Shown here in pieces: positions 8,749 through 16,165 of a stretch of DNA of 64,000 nt. Each line of letters opens with the position of its first letter. Position 1 is the stretch's first letter. The stretch comes from Streptomyces sp. NWU339. Lineage in GTDB: Bacteria > Actinomycetota > Actinomycetes > Streptomycetales > Streptomycetaceae. Under the pieces are notes generated by a model. It saw only the letters and a list, made by a program, of their open reading frames with translations. It did no database searches and was not told the origin of the DNA. Location of the stretch: positions 144,032 to 208,031 of the forward strand of contig NZ_QFRK01000012.1 of the NCBI RefSeq assembly GCF_003143855.1, read 5' to 3'. The translations under genes and the position numbers were made by a program.

Positions 8749-9246
8749 TCAGGCTTCCTTCTTCAGCCGGAAGGACCACAGGCCCGTGGCCTCGTTCTCG
8801 CCCTGCTTGATCGACACCAGGGTCGAGTTGCCCTGCGCGCCGTACTGGGCGTTGAAGAACACGCTGCCGGGGATGGTGCGGTAGGTCTTGGTGCTGGAGT
8901 CGGTCAGCGGCTGACCGTTCATCAGGATCGTCCAGCCCTTGTCGGCGAGGTCCGGGTCGACACCGAAGCGCACGGTCTCGTCCGGGTCGACCGAGATCTC
9001 CTTGATGTCCTTGTCCTTCAGGCACGACGTCAGGTCGGCGGCCTTCAGGGCCTGACCCTTACCGCCGCAGGTGGCCTCGGAGGACACCGAGTCACTGCCC
9101 ACGGTGATCGTGGACATCGCCGTCGGCTTCTCACAGGCCGACAGGACGAGCAGTCCGGCGGATACGGCACCGGCGGCGACGACGGCACGGCGCCGTCGCA
9201 CAGCGCGGTCACTTCGAGCGGCTGTGCCGCGGGGCAACGTGGTCAT
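8749..9246 (-). CDS. DUF2771-like lipoprotein
   Basis: 165-aa predicted lipoprotein. A basic N-terminus (RRRRAVVAA) is followed by a hydrophobic stretch and the lipobox LSAC near residues 34-37, so the mature protein should be diacylglyceryl-anchored on the outer face of the membrane. The mature part is a compact beta-rich domain with conserved Cys in EATCGGKGQ and LTSCLKDK, perhaps forming a disulfide. It resembles DUF2771, an actinobacterial family of unknown function that often neighbours an MFS transporter and futalosine genes, as here. The gene lies 62 bp upstream of mqnB and about 60 bp downstream of the MFS gene. Confidence 0.78.
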   Translation of the reverse strand: MTTLPRGTAARSDRAVRRRRAVVAAGAVSAGLLVLSACEKPTAMSTITVGSDSVSSEATCGGKGQALKAADLTSCLKDKDIKEISVDPDETVRFGVDPDLADKGWTILMNGQPLTDSSTKTYRTIPGSVFFNAQYGAQGNSTLVSIKQGENEATGLWSFRLKKEA

Positions 9247-9309
9247 GGGCGAAGGTTATCGGGCACGTCCGGTCAACCTCCCACGTGGGGGTACGGCGTG
9301 GCCGGAGCG

Positions 9310-10758
9310 TTACGCCACTCGCGCGCGTCCGTGGCCCCCGTGCCGGGCGGAGCCGATCAGCGCGCGGACGGTGGTCAGCCAGCCCGTGGCGACGATCGCG
9401 GCGCCCACCGCGAGTCCCAGCGACCCGATCAGCGGCATCGCGATACCGATCGCCCCGCCCAGCACCCACGACATCTGCAGCAGCGTCTCGGAGCGTGCGA
9501 ACGCCGACGCGCGGACCGTCTCGGGCACGTCCCGCTGGATCAGCGCGTCCAGGGACAGCTTGGCCAGCGCCTGCGCGAAGCCGGCGACCCCGGCGAGGCA
9601 GGCCACCACGACCGCGCCGAACAGCGCCGCCGCCGCGATCGCCGCGGTCACCACGCAGGCCACCACCGTCACGATGATGATCTCCGGCGCGCGGGACCTG
9701 AGCGACGCGCCGACGGCCGTACCGAGCGCGTTGCCCGTGCCCGCCGCCACCCCCACGATGCCCAGGGACACGGCGGCACTCTGGCCGGTCATCGGATGCT
9801 CGCGCAGCAGGAACGCGAGGAAGAAGATCAGGAAGCCGGTCAGGCAGCGGATGGAGGCGTTGGCGGCCAGCGCGTGGGTGACGGCCGGGCCGACCGTGCG
9901 CAGGCCGGGCCGCTTGACGGGCTTGCGGTGCGGGCCGTGCAGATGGGTCTCGTCCGCCGCGAGCAGCGCCGTGTGCTCGCCCTTGGCGGAGTCCACCTTC
10001 GCCGGCAGCCGGAAGGACAGGAACATGCCCGTGACGAAGAGCACGAACGCGCCGTACAGCGGCCAGCGCGGTCCGATCTGGTGGAGCCCCGCGCCGATCG
10101 GTGCCGCGATGCCGGTGGCCAGCAGCCCGCCGAGGGTGACCCGCGAGTTGGCTTTCACCAGGGAGAACGCGGGCGGCAGCAGCCGGGGCACGACGGCGCT
10201 TCTGACCACCCCGTACGCCTTCGAGGAGACCAGTACGCCGAGCGCGGCCGGATACAGCTCGATGCCGCCGGTGACCACCGCGCCGGACAGCACCAGGGCG
10301 AGCAGCGCGCGGGCGAGCATCGCGCCCGCCATCGCGGCCCGGCGGCCGTGCGGGAGGCGGTCCAGGAGCGGGCCGATCACCGGGGCCAGGAGGGTGAACG
10401 GCGCCATCGTGATGGCGAGGTAGAGCGCGACCCGGCCGCGTGCCTCGTCCGTCGGCACGGAGAAGAAGACGGTGGACGCGAGCGCGACGGTGATCATGAC
10501 GTCGCCGGCGCCGTTCACACCGTGCAGCTCGATCAGTTTGCCGAGCCCGGACTCCCCGGCGCCGTGCGCGTGGGTGGCCCGGCGGATTCCGCGTGCGGTT
10601 CCGGTCACCGGGAAGCGCAGGACGCGGCCGACCGCGCGCAGACGGCCGCCCGGCCTGTCCGCTGTGAGGCGTCGGGCCTTCCCTTTGACTCTGGCCCCGT
10701 TCGGCCCACCGGTCCCGGTGGCGCCCTGGGGTGTCCTCGCGGTAGCCACGACGTTCAT
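9310..10758 (-). CDS. MFS transporter
   Basis: About 482 aa with roughly 12 hydrophobic helices in two six-helix halves and a charged N-terminal tail (~75 residues, ARVKGKARR). The cytoplasmic loop after helix 2 (PLLDRLPHGRRAAMAG) is the MFS motif A region. A long central loop (GEHTALLAADETHLHGPHRK) separates the halves. The substrate is unknown; drug or metabolite efflux is a generic guess. The ATG at 10758 is preferred because AGGG precedes it, and the 41 codons upstream look non-coding. It shares a 308-bp divergent region with the DUF3027 gene. Confidence 0.86.
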   Translation of the reverse strand: MNVVATARTPQGATGTGGPNGARVKGKARRLTADRPGGRLRAVGRVLRFPVTGTARGIRRATHAHGAGESGLGKLIELHGVNGAGDVMITVALASTVFFSVPTDEARGRVALYLAITMAPFTLLAPVIGPLLDRLPHGRRAAMAGAMLARALLALVLSGAVVTGGIELYPAALGVLVSSKAYGVVRSAVVPRLLPPAFSLVKANSRVTLGGLLATGIAAPIGAGLHQIGPRWPLYGAFVLFVTGMFLSFRLPAKVDSAKGEHTALLAADETHLHGPHRKPVKRPGLRTVGPAVTHALAANASIRCLTGFLIFFLAFLLREHPMTGQSAAVSLGIVGVAAGTGNALGTAVGASLRSRAPEIIIVTVVACVVTAAIAAAALFGAVVVACLAGVAGFAQALAKLSLDALIQRDVPETVRASAFARSETLLQMSWVLGGAIGIAMPLIGSLGLAVGAAIVATGWLTTVRALIGSARHGGHGRARVA

Positions 10759-11066
10759 AGTGCCCTGATACGGCGGTCCGTAGTGCCTCAACCGCCTCGA
10801 CGGCCCCGCGGTGTGCGGCTTCCGGCGGAACGCGGCACCGGCGCGCGGTGCCCGGGAACACCTGAGAACACTCGAGAACAACCGTCGGTGTAGGCCCAGC
10901 GCACGCGAACAGGTAGCGTGCGTATCTCAGCCATCCCGCAGAATGGATGGAGGCGCGCCCGAGCACGATCAGGCGTGGACGTCGACGCGGTCCTCCGGTC
11001 CGCTCCGTCCGCCCTCGCGCTGGGAGTGGCGCACTCGTGAGACGGCGTAGGAGAGAAGCGATACCT
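10759..11066. other. Divergent intergenic region between MFS and DUF3027 genes
   Basis: 308 bp with promoters expected in both directions. The only distinct structure is a set of three 10-bp direct repeats at 10851-10880. I see no RNA gene or convincing small ORF. Confidence 0.5.
10851..10880. repeat. Three 10-bp phased repeats ending GAACA
   Basis: Consecutive decamers CCCGGGAACA, CCTGAGAACA and CTCGAGAACA with GAACA recurring exactly every 10 bp, about one helical turn. The position, 93-122 bp upstream of the MFS start and about 190 bp upstream of the DUF3027 start, suits a cooperative regulator-binding array. No known consensus was matched. Confidence 0.5.
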
Positions 11067-11993
11067 GTGAAGGCAGCGACAAGGCGAAGCCGCACCCCCG
11101 ACCGGCTGTGCGCCGAGGCCGTCGACCTCGCCCGCGCAGCAGCCGAGGAGGCCGCCGCGCCCGGGGTCGTCGGCGAACACGAAGGAATGCTCTCCGAGGG
11201 CGACCGGGTCGTCACCCACTACTTCGCGTGCGGTGAGCTCGGCTACCGCGGCTGGCGCTGGGCCGTCACCGTCGCCCGCGCCTCCCGCGCCAAGATCGTC
11301 ACGGTGGACGAGGCGGTCCTGCTGCCCGGCCCCGACGCGATCCTCGCGCCGGAGTGGGTGCCGTGGAGCGAGCGGCTGCGTCCCGGCGACATGGGCCCCG
11401 GCGATCTGCTGCCCACCGACGCCGAGGACCTGCGGCTGGAGCCCGGCTTCTCCGGTGAGGACGCGCCACCGCCGAACTCGCCGGTCTCCGGGGAGTTCGC
11501 CGAACTGGCGGAGGCCGAGGACGCGGACGTCACCGAGGGCACCCCGGCGCACCAGGCGACCGCCCCGGCCCGCGGTTCGATCGCGGCGGTCGCCGAGGAA
11601 CTCGGCATGCGGCGCGCCCGGGTCCTGTCCCGCTACGGTCTGCACACCGCCGCCGACCGCTGGGAGGAGGCCTTCGGCGCCAAGACCCCGATGGCGCAGG
11701 CGGCCCCCGCGTCCTGTGTGTCCTGCGGCTTCCTCACCCCGATCGGCGGATCGCTCGGCCAGGCCTTCGGCGTGTGCGCCAACGAGTTCTCCCCGGCCGA
11801 CGGCCGCGTCGTCTCCCTGTCCTACGGCTGCGGCGGCCACTCGGAGGCCGCGGTCATGCCCAGGCCGCCCCAGCCCGCCCCGCCCCGGATCGACGAGACC
11901 CGTGTCGACCCGTTCCCGCTGCGCCCGGCGCCGGACTCCGGCTCGGTCCCGGCGACGGAGGACGCGTCCTCGGCGGACCTGGGGCATTCCTAG
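11067..11993 (+). CDS. DUF3027 family protein
   Basis: 308-aa protein of the actinobacterial DUF3027 family. The N-terminal half contains EGDRVVTHYFACG, YRGWRWAVTVARASRAK and an LPGPDAILAPEWVPW segment, all typical of the family. A Glu/Pro-rich middle follows. The C-terminal half has LGMRRARVLSRYG, then a cysteine group (CVSCG, a later VCANEF and YGCGGHSE) that could bind a metal. Function is unknown. The start is the GTG at 11067 after AGGAGAG; an in-frame GTG at 11037 is the alternative. In streptomycetes this gene commonly sits divergent from an MFS transporter and the DUF2771 lipoprotein, matching the arrangement here. Confidence 0.85.
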   Translation: MKAATRRSRTPDRLCAEAVDLARAAAEEAAAPGVVGEHEGMLSEGDRVVTHYFACGELGYRGWRWAVTVARASRAKIVTVDEAVLLPGPDAILAPEWVPWSERLRPGDMGPGDLLPTDAEDLRLEPGFSGEDAPPPNSPVSGEFAELAEAEDADVTEGTPAHQATAPARGSIAAVAEELGMRRARVLSRYGLHTAADRWEEAFGAKTPMAQAAPASCVSCGFLTPIGGSLGQAFGVCANEFSPADGRVVSLSYGCGGHSEAAVMPRPPQPAPPRIDETRVDPFPLRPAPDSGSVPATEDASSADLGHS

Positions 11994-12660
11994 ACCCCCC
12001 GGTGCGGGACCCCGCCTCACCGGCGGGCCCGGCGTCCTCGGGGGCACCGGCCTCGGGTCCGAGGGGGCGGCCTTCCCGGTGCAGCGCCCGCCAGCCCCGG
12101 TCGGGGGGGCCGGAGAGGACGACGACACCGGTGTTCCGCAGCTGGTGCTCGGCCGCGTACGACACGCCGACGTTCTCCGCCCGGGCGGCCACCCGCATGC
12201 GGATCGCGGCGCTGTGGCTGACCATCGCCACCGTCGCCGCCCCCGGTCCCGGCGACCTCCTCGACGACGGCGTCGAAGCGCCTGAGGGCCTCCACGCCGT
12301 TCTCCCCTCCCGGCGTGCGCAGCTCGGTGCTCTCCGCCGACCGGGCGAGGGCGGTGCTGAGGTACGTCCGGGCGGCCTCGTCGTTGCCGCGCATTTCCAG
12401 ATCCCCGGCGGACACCTCCCGGATCCCGTCCCGGACCCGGACCTCCAGCCCCTCGCGGCGGCCAGTGGCGCGGCGGTGAGCTGGGTGCGCACCAGCGTCG
12501 ACGAGTGGAGGACGTCGATCTCCTCCTCCGCCGGCGCCTCCGGCAGGGCGGCCGCCTGCTGCTCCCCCGAGGGGGTCAGCCCGGGGCCCGGCTCCGCGGT
12601 GTCCAGGAGGTGCTTGAGGTTGGAGGGGGTCTGGCCGTGGCGGATGAGCAGCAGACGCAT
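11854..12660 (-). pseudogene. Histidine phosphatase family protein, broken by two compensating frameshifts
   Basis: Phosphoglycerate-mutase-like phosphatase. The opening MRLLLIRHGQTPSN carries the catalytic RHG motif. The frame breaks near 12456 after TAAPLAA. Homology continues in the next frame (EGLEVRVRDGIREVSAGDLE to RRFDAVVEEVAG) and returns to the first frame near 12243-12248 at a run of five Gs, giving TVAMVSHSAAIRM with the second catalytic His, then AEHQLRNTGVVVL. One missing base and one extra base therefore flank a ~70-codon segment read out of frame. The first frame stays open to 11854 and runs about 140 bp into the 3' end of the DUF3027 gene; recognisable homology stops near 12050. 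These could be assembly errors or real decay. The ATG is at 12660. Confidence 0.75.
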
Positions 12661-12761
12661 GTAAGGGTCTACCTCCCGGACAGCTGATGACGTCCCCCCG
12701 CTCTGCCACTCGACGGCGCCCTCCACGGCGGCGGGTGGTTCCCGGCCGGCGCCGGCCGGGC

Positions 12762-13190
12762 CTACAGGTTGTCCCCCCAGCCGCTCTGGAGCATGGTCTG
12801 GAACGCCCACCTCCCGTCCCGCCTGATCAGGACGTCGGCGTACCGGAGCCGCTGGGAGTGGCCTTCCGCCGTCATGGTCGAGTCCGTGAAGATCACGGCC
12901 ATCGAGGGGGACAGGAACACCGGGGTCCGGGTGGACTCGAAGGTGATGTCCTGGCTGCCGTCCCCCATCACCTGGGTCATGGTCGCGACGAACCGCTCCC
13001 GGTCCCACTGCGCCGACCGGCCGTCGCCCGCGGAGTCGTCGCTGACGAGGTTCAGTGGGAACACCGCCAGGTCCGCCATCCGCTCGACGTCGCGCCGACC
13101 GCTCGCCGCGTCGTACTCCGCGAACCAGGCGTCCAGACTCGCGCGGTCCTCGGGGGTCGGGGTGTATCCGGTGTCGGGGAGGAAGGGCAT
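12762..13190 (-). CDS. SnoaL/NTF2-like protein
   Basis: 142-aa single-domain protein with the alpha+beta cone layout of the nuclear transport factor 2/SnoaL superfamily: an N-terminal helix (DRASLDAWFAEYDAASGRRD), MADLAVFPLNLVSDD, then strands ending RRDGRWAFQTMLQSGW. Such proteins are enzymes of the ketosteroid isomerase type or ligand-binding accessory domains. No catalytic residues can be assigned confidently. The start ATG at 13190 is well supported by AGGAG five bases upstream. It lies about 100 bp upstream of the broken phosphatase gene on the same strand. Confidence 0.8.
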   Translation of the reverse strand: MPFLPDTGYTPTPEDRASLDAWFAEYDAASGRRDVERMADLAVFPLNLVSDDSAGDGRSAQWDRERFVATMTQVMGDGSQDITFESTRTPVFLSPSMAVIFTDSTMTAEGHSQRLRYADVLIRRDGRWAFQTMLQSGWGDNL

Positions 13191-13401
13191 ATGGGCTCCT
13201 TCGGGAGGGGGCGGGATCGAGGCTGCCGACTGGACAAGTTTGACTAGCTGGCCACGAGGGGAAACGTATACCTCTCCGGTGGTCTAGTAAAACTTGACGA
13301 GAGATCTCTTCGTGCATGATCTGGAACACGCAGGCAGGTGAGGTTTCCTCTCCCGGGCGTCCGGCCGCCACTCCGGCAGGCCGGACGTCCGGGGAGCCCG
13401 G

Positions 13402-13733
13402 TCACTCGTCCTCGAAGATCTCTTCGGCTTTCGGTGCGGTGACGGCGCGGGTGAGCCAGTGGCGGAGGAGTTCGGGGTCGGTGCAGTCCGTGACCCGCCT
13501 GCGGACGTCGTCGGAGACGTCGAGGCCGCGCCGCCGAGGACGAGCAGGATGTCCTCGGCGGCGCATCGCGCCTCCCCCTCCGCACGGCCTTCGTCGCGGA
13601 TCTCTTCAGAGATGTAGGACTTGTAGAAGGAGAGGTCCACGGCCACCAGGTTCCTCCAGAGGTGCTTGGCCGGGCGGTTGCCCAGACCCTGTGCGGTGGA
13701 TTCGATGAAGGGACTCGCGATGTCTTCGAGTGC
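13402..13733 (-). pseudogene. C-terminal fragment of an Rpn/transposase-like nuclease family protein, frameshifted
   Basis: The fragment starts around ALEDIASPFIEST at 13733 with no initiation codon or N-terminal nuclease domain. It continues through WRNLVAVDLSFYKSYI and the characteristic EGRAEGEA linker to ILLVLGG. There the frame is lost near 13535. The adjacent frame resumes RRGLDVSDDVRRRV, TDCTDPELLRHWL and ends APKAEEIFEDE with a TGA at 13402. This tail (charged GRAEG repeats followed by a small helical domain) is typical of the PD-(D/E)XK Rpn-like proteins abundant in Streptomyces. It is best explained as a remnant left by deletion or recombination. Confidence 0.65.
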
Positions 13734-13741
13734 GTCCCGAT

Positions 13742-13999
13742 TCAGAAGCCCAGATAGGTGATCTGGACGACGTAGACGCGCTCGCTGCGTAGGACGACCT
13801 GGTACCTGAACATTCCGCCGGGAACGGTGATGTCTTCGCCCTTCGGGTCGCTCCCGACATGCGCGCGGCCGTGCAGGTACTGTGCCTCGGCTGCTCTGGC
13901 CAGTTCGGCGGCCTTGCGTTCCACTTCGGCGAGGAAGGCGGTCGGTGCGGTGCGAGCGGCTTCCTCGGCGCTGAAGACGTACTCCCAGGCCCAGCTCAA
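13742..13999 (-). CDS. Small RelE/ParE-like toxin candidate
   Basis: 85-aa protein: MSWAWEYVFSAEEAART, then a helix (AFLAEVERKAAELARAAEAQ), then strands (GGMFRYQVVLRSERVYVVQI) and a terminal TYLGF. One or two N-terminal helices followed by a beta-sheet is the layout of RelE/ParE-type toxins, but no catalytic signature could be confirmed and no antitoxin lies next to it. It ends nine bases before the Rpn-like fragment and its start faces the truncated XRE gene 15 bp away. It may therefore be a passenger of the rearrangement that removed the XRE N-terminus. Treat the toxin label as a hypothesis. Confidence 0.5.
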   Translation of the reverse strand: MSWAWEYVFSAEEAARTAPTAFLAEVERKAAELARAAEAQYLHGRAHVGSDPKGEDITVPGGMFRYQVVLRSERVYVVQITYLGF

Positions 14000-14014
14000 G
14001 CATGTACGGCCTTC

Positions 14015-14452
14015 ATGGCCTCGTCCTCACCGGATGATGTGGACCGCATGGTGGCCGCTCGCATGGAGCGGCAATCCGTCTTCGAGCGAGACCCGGCACC
14101 CGCGATCCATTTCGTGCTGGAAGAGGCACCGCTGCGGCGCGAGATCGGGGGCACAGTGGTGTGGAACCGACAGCTCGAACGACTGTTGAAGCTAGGTCGG
14201 TTGTGGAACGTCACGCTTCAGGTGATGCCGACCAAGAGTGACGCCCACCCGGGACTGGACGGCAGGATCGAACTGCTGAAGTTCGCAGACGGTACAGCCG
14301 TAGGGCGTGGCGATGGCACGTTCAATGGACGCCCTGTCTCGGATCCCCGGCAGTTCCGGATTCTCGAGCTGCAGTTCAGCGCCATCCGGGCACAGGTTCT
14401 CACCCCCCGGGAGTCACTGGCCTTCCTCGAGCAGCTTCTGGGAGAAAAATGA
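14015..14452 (+). pseudogene. XRE-family regulator remnant: DUF5753 domain without the HTH
   Basis: 145 codons matching only the C-terminal ligand/effector-like DUF5753 domain of Streptomyces XRE regulators: DDVDRMVAARMERQSVFE, HFVLEEAPLRREIGG, WNRQLERLLKLG, NVTLQVMPTKSDAHPG and SLAFLEQLLGEK. Full-length members are about 270-290 aa with an N-terminal helix-turn-helix of ~80 residues followed by a linker. None of that is found in any frame upstream of 14010, where the opposite-strand toxin-like ORF begins. The ATG at 14015 is the first usable start. The ATGA overlap with the downstream DUF397 gene is retained, so the partner may still be translated. Confidence 0.75.
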
Positions 14453-14658
14453 TCCGCAAGATCAACGCCAGGGACGCCTCCGAACCGACATGGTTCAAGA
14501 GCAGCTACAGCAGCGGCACCAATGGTGAGTCCTGCGTCGAACTCGCCCTCACCCCCAGCACCGTCCACGTCCGCGACTCCAAGGACGTCACGGGCCCCCG
14601 CCTCGCCTTCGCCCCGGACGCGTGGGCGCGCTTCGTGCCGTACGCGTCCGAGGGCTGA
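14449..14658 (+). CDS. DUF397 protein, partner of the XRE regulator
   Basis: 69-aa DUF397 domain protein: TWFKSSYSSGTNGESCVELA and HVRDSKDVTGPRLAF are the diagnostic segments. In streptomycetes these small proteins are encoded directly after XRE(DUF5753) regulators and are proposed to act with them as anti-regulator or toxin-antitoxin-like modules. Here the start overlaps the stop of the truncated regulator by ATGA. Since the regulator has lost its DNA-binding part, this protein is probably an orphan. Confidence 0.88.
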   Translation: MIRKINARDASEPTWFKSSYSSGTNGESCVELALTPSTVHVRDSKDVTGPRLAFAPDAWARFVPYASEG

Positions 14659-14696
14659 GCGCACCGCCCGGCCCGCCCGGGCCCGGTCCGGGGCGT

Positions 14697-14736
14697 GCCC
14701 GAGGCCCCGGTGGCGGGTGCCATCGGGGCCTCGGGC
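14697..14736. terminator. Bidirectional hairpin terminator
   Basis: Perfect 13-bp arms (GCCCGAGGCCCCG at 14697-14709 and its complement at 14724-14736) with a 14-nt loop, placed between the converging DUF397 and M23 peptidase genes. Confidence 0.75.
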
Positions 14737-14785
14737 GTGCGTGCGGGTGCGGCTCCCCGGGCGGGGTGTCGGCGGCCCGGGGGCG

Positions 14786-15421
14786 TCAGCGGTTGGCGCG
14801 CAGGAACTGGGCCGGGTCGATCGCCGAGCCGTAGTTCGGGGTGGTGCGGATCTCGAAGTGCAGGTGAGGACCGCTGGAGTTGCCGGTGTTGCCGGACAGG
14901 GCGATCTGCTGGCCGGTCTCGACGGCCTGGCCGACCTGGACGTTGACCGACGACAGGTGGGCGTACTGGGAGTACATGCCGTTGCCGTGCTTGATCACGA
15001 CGGCGTTGCCGTACGCGGAACCGTCACCGGCGCCGTTGCCGCCGGCCTTGACGACGGTGCCGCTGTTGGTGGCGTGGACCGGGGTGCCGGTCGGCACGGC
15101 GTAGTCCTGGCCGCTGTGCTTGGAGGCCCACATGCCGCCGCTCTGGGCGAAGCTCGCGGAGAGCTTGTAGTTCTTCACCGGGTCCACCCAGGACGCCTGC
15201 TTCGCGGCCGAGACCTGGACGACCTGGGTCTGCGTGGCCTTGGCCTGCGTCTGGACAGCGGTGGCGGCGCCGGTCGCGGCCGGGGCATCGGCGGCGACCG
15301 CGACCCCGGCTCCCAGCACGACCGAGGCGCCCAGGCCGGCGGTCAGCACGGCCGCACGGGTGCGGGTCAGGGACGTACGGGAGGAACGGGACGTGGCGCG
15401 CTGGAACATCGAAGACCTCAT
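14786..15421 (-). CDS. Secreted M23 family metallopeptidase
   Basis: 211-aa exported peptidoglycan endopeptidase of the LytM/M23 type. A twin-basic N-terminus and hydrophobic core (RAAVLTAGLGASVVLGAG) end at VAVAADAP, a signal-peptidase site near residue 44. An Ala/Gln-rich spacer follows, then the catalytic domain. Zinc ligands are H102 and D106 in KHSGQDYAV and H188 in HLHFE, with the active-site His of YAHLS near 155; all are intact. It is expected to cleave peptide cross-links in the cell wall. The start is the ATG at 15421. The long upstream region carries two dyads but no ydaO-type riboswitch core that I could recognise. Confidence 0.92.
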   Translation of the reverse strand: MRSSMFQRATSRSSRTSLTRTRAAVLTAGLGASVVLGAGVAVAADAPAATGAATAVQTQAKATQTQVVQVSAAKQASWVDPVKNYKLSASFAQSGGMWASKHSGQDYAVPTGTPVHATNSGTVVKAGGNGAGDGSAYGNAVVIKHGNGMYSQYAHLSSVNVQVGQAVETGQQIALSGNTGNSSGPHLHFEIRTTPNYGSAIDPAQFLRANR

Positions 15422-15515
15422 GGGGGGAGGGGCAGAGGGAAACCACCGGCGGAGCGGGTCCGTGCCGCGGTGGCCATTCCTTGGTAGCCCGATCCGGGCA
15501 AAAGCCGCAAAGGTG

Positions 15516-15542
15516 TGACCTACGACGGAACGCCGTAGGTCA
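15516..15542. promoter_or_regulatory. 27-bp near-perfect dyad upstream of the M23 gene
   Basis: Outer arms TGACCTACG / CGTAGGTCA are perfect and the two halves differ at only one internal pair. It is centred 108 bp upstream of the peptidase start. It suits a dimeric regulator site or a leader hairpin; the regulator was not recognised. Confidence 0.55.
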
Positions 15543-15547
15543 GGCGT

Positions 15548-15561
15548 GAGACGTACGTCTC
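15548..15561. promoter_or_regulatory. Perfect 14-bp palindrome GAGACGTACGTCTC
   Basis: Complete self-complementary 14-mer lying six bases beyond the 27-bp dyad. Its proximity to that dyad suggests a composite operator. Confidence 0.5.
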
Positions 15562-15849
15562 TTGACGAAGGGTGCCGACTAGGCGGAAGCCCCTATTTCA
15601 ATCCGATCCGTCAGGTATTAGGAGTAAATGTCCGCTTTGGTTTTCGGTGTTTTCCCCCTATTTCGCTTAGTACCAGTCAGGTGGCTTGTGTGGCTTGTCA
15701 CGGCGAGGCTGGTTCGGGCGTTCCGCGCATGTGACGCGCGTCTCCGGCCGCCCCTCGCCCGGGAGCGCGTGCTTCGCCCAGGCGGTCACCCCGGGCCCGG
15801 CTCCGGAACCCCGCCCTCCCGTCCGCCCGGGCCTCCAGGACGCCCGCGC

Positions 15850-15933
15850 TCACCCGCCCAGGACCTCCAGCGAGACCCGCGGCGCGGTGAGCATGGCGAC
15901 GTACAGGGACTCCAGCGGCACGGCCACGATCAT
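15850..15933 (-). other. 27-codon coding-like frame (fragment or micro-ORF)
   Basis: ATG at 15933 to TGA at 15850, reading MIVAVPLESLYVAMLTAP and on to EVLGG. All 27 codons end in G or C, as in real genes here, but there is no ribosome-binding site because the octamer repeat lies immediately upstream. It may be the end of a decayed gene whose upstream part was scrambled by the repeat, or chance. Confidence 0.25.
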
Positions 15934-15935
15934 TT

Positions 15936-15983
15936 CGGCGGAACGGCGGAACGGCGGAACGGCGGAACGGCGGAACGGCGGAA
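15936..15983. repeat. Octamer microsatellite, six copies of CGGCGGAA
   Basis: Six exact tandem copies of an 8-bp unit. Unit changes shift the reading frame of anything translated across it. It lies 183 bp upstream of the sacsin-like ATPase start. Confidence 0.9.
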
Positions 15984-16165
15984 CCCGCCCGCCGCCCGGC
16001 CGGAGGAACGGCCGCGTTCCGCCCCGTACGCGACCGGCACCGGCGTCCCGTGCCCGGCCCGCGCCGGGACTGCGCCGGGACCGCCCTCCTCGCCGGGATG
16101 CCGCGGAGGGGTACCTTCGGTCTCACGCCGATGTGGGCGGATGAGGGCCGATGAGGAGAGTCAAC

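Larger units (their letters stand above)
15422..16165. other. 744-bp intergenic region with dyads and an octamer microsatellite
   Basis: Divergent region between the M23 peptidase and the sacsin-like ATPase. It contains a 27-bp dyad at 15516-15542, a 14-bp palindrome at 15548-15561, an AT-richer stretch at 15590-15680 that may hold promoters, and six tandem CGGCGGAA octamers at 15936-15983. A minus-strand 27-codon frame at 15850-15933 is the only coding-like signal. Confidence 0.6.

Noticed and set aside
8687..9025. N-terminal extension of mqnB
   Set aside because: The frame is open, but it overlaps the lipoprotein gene and lacks coding character; the GTG at 8686 has a good ribosome-binding site and gives the family length.
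10851..10880. PHO box or SOS box
   Set aside because: Spacing is 10 bp rather than the 11 bp of PHO boxes, and the GAAC-N4-GTTC symmetry of an SOS box is missing.
13742..13999. Complete toxin-antitoxin module
   Set aside because: Only one small ORF with a toxin-like layout; no adjacent antitoxin and no confirmed catalytic residues.
15422..15720. c-di-AMP (ydaO) riboswitch upstream of the M23 peptidase
   Set aside because: Such riboswitches often precede cell-wall hydrolases in actinomycetes, but I could not find the conserved core sequence; only dyads are present.
15936..15983. CRISPR array
   Set aside because: Repeats are 8 bp, directly adjacent with no spacers; a microsatellite.
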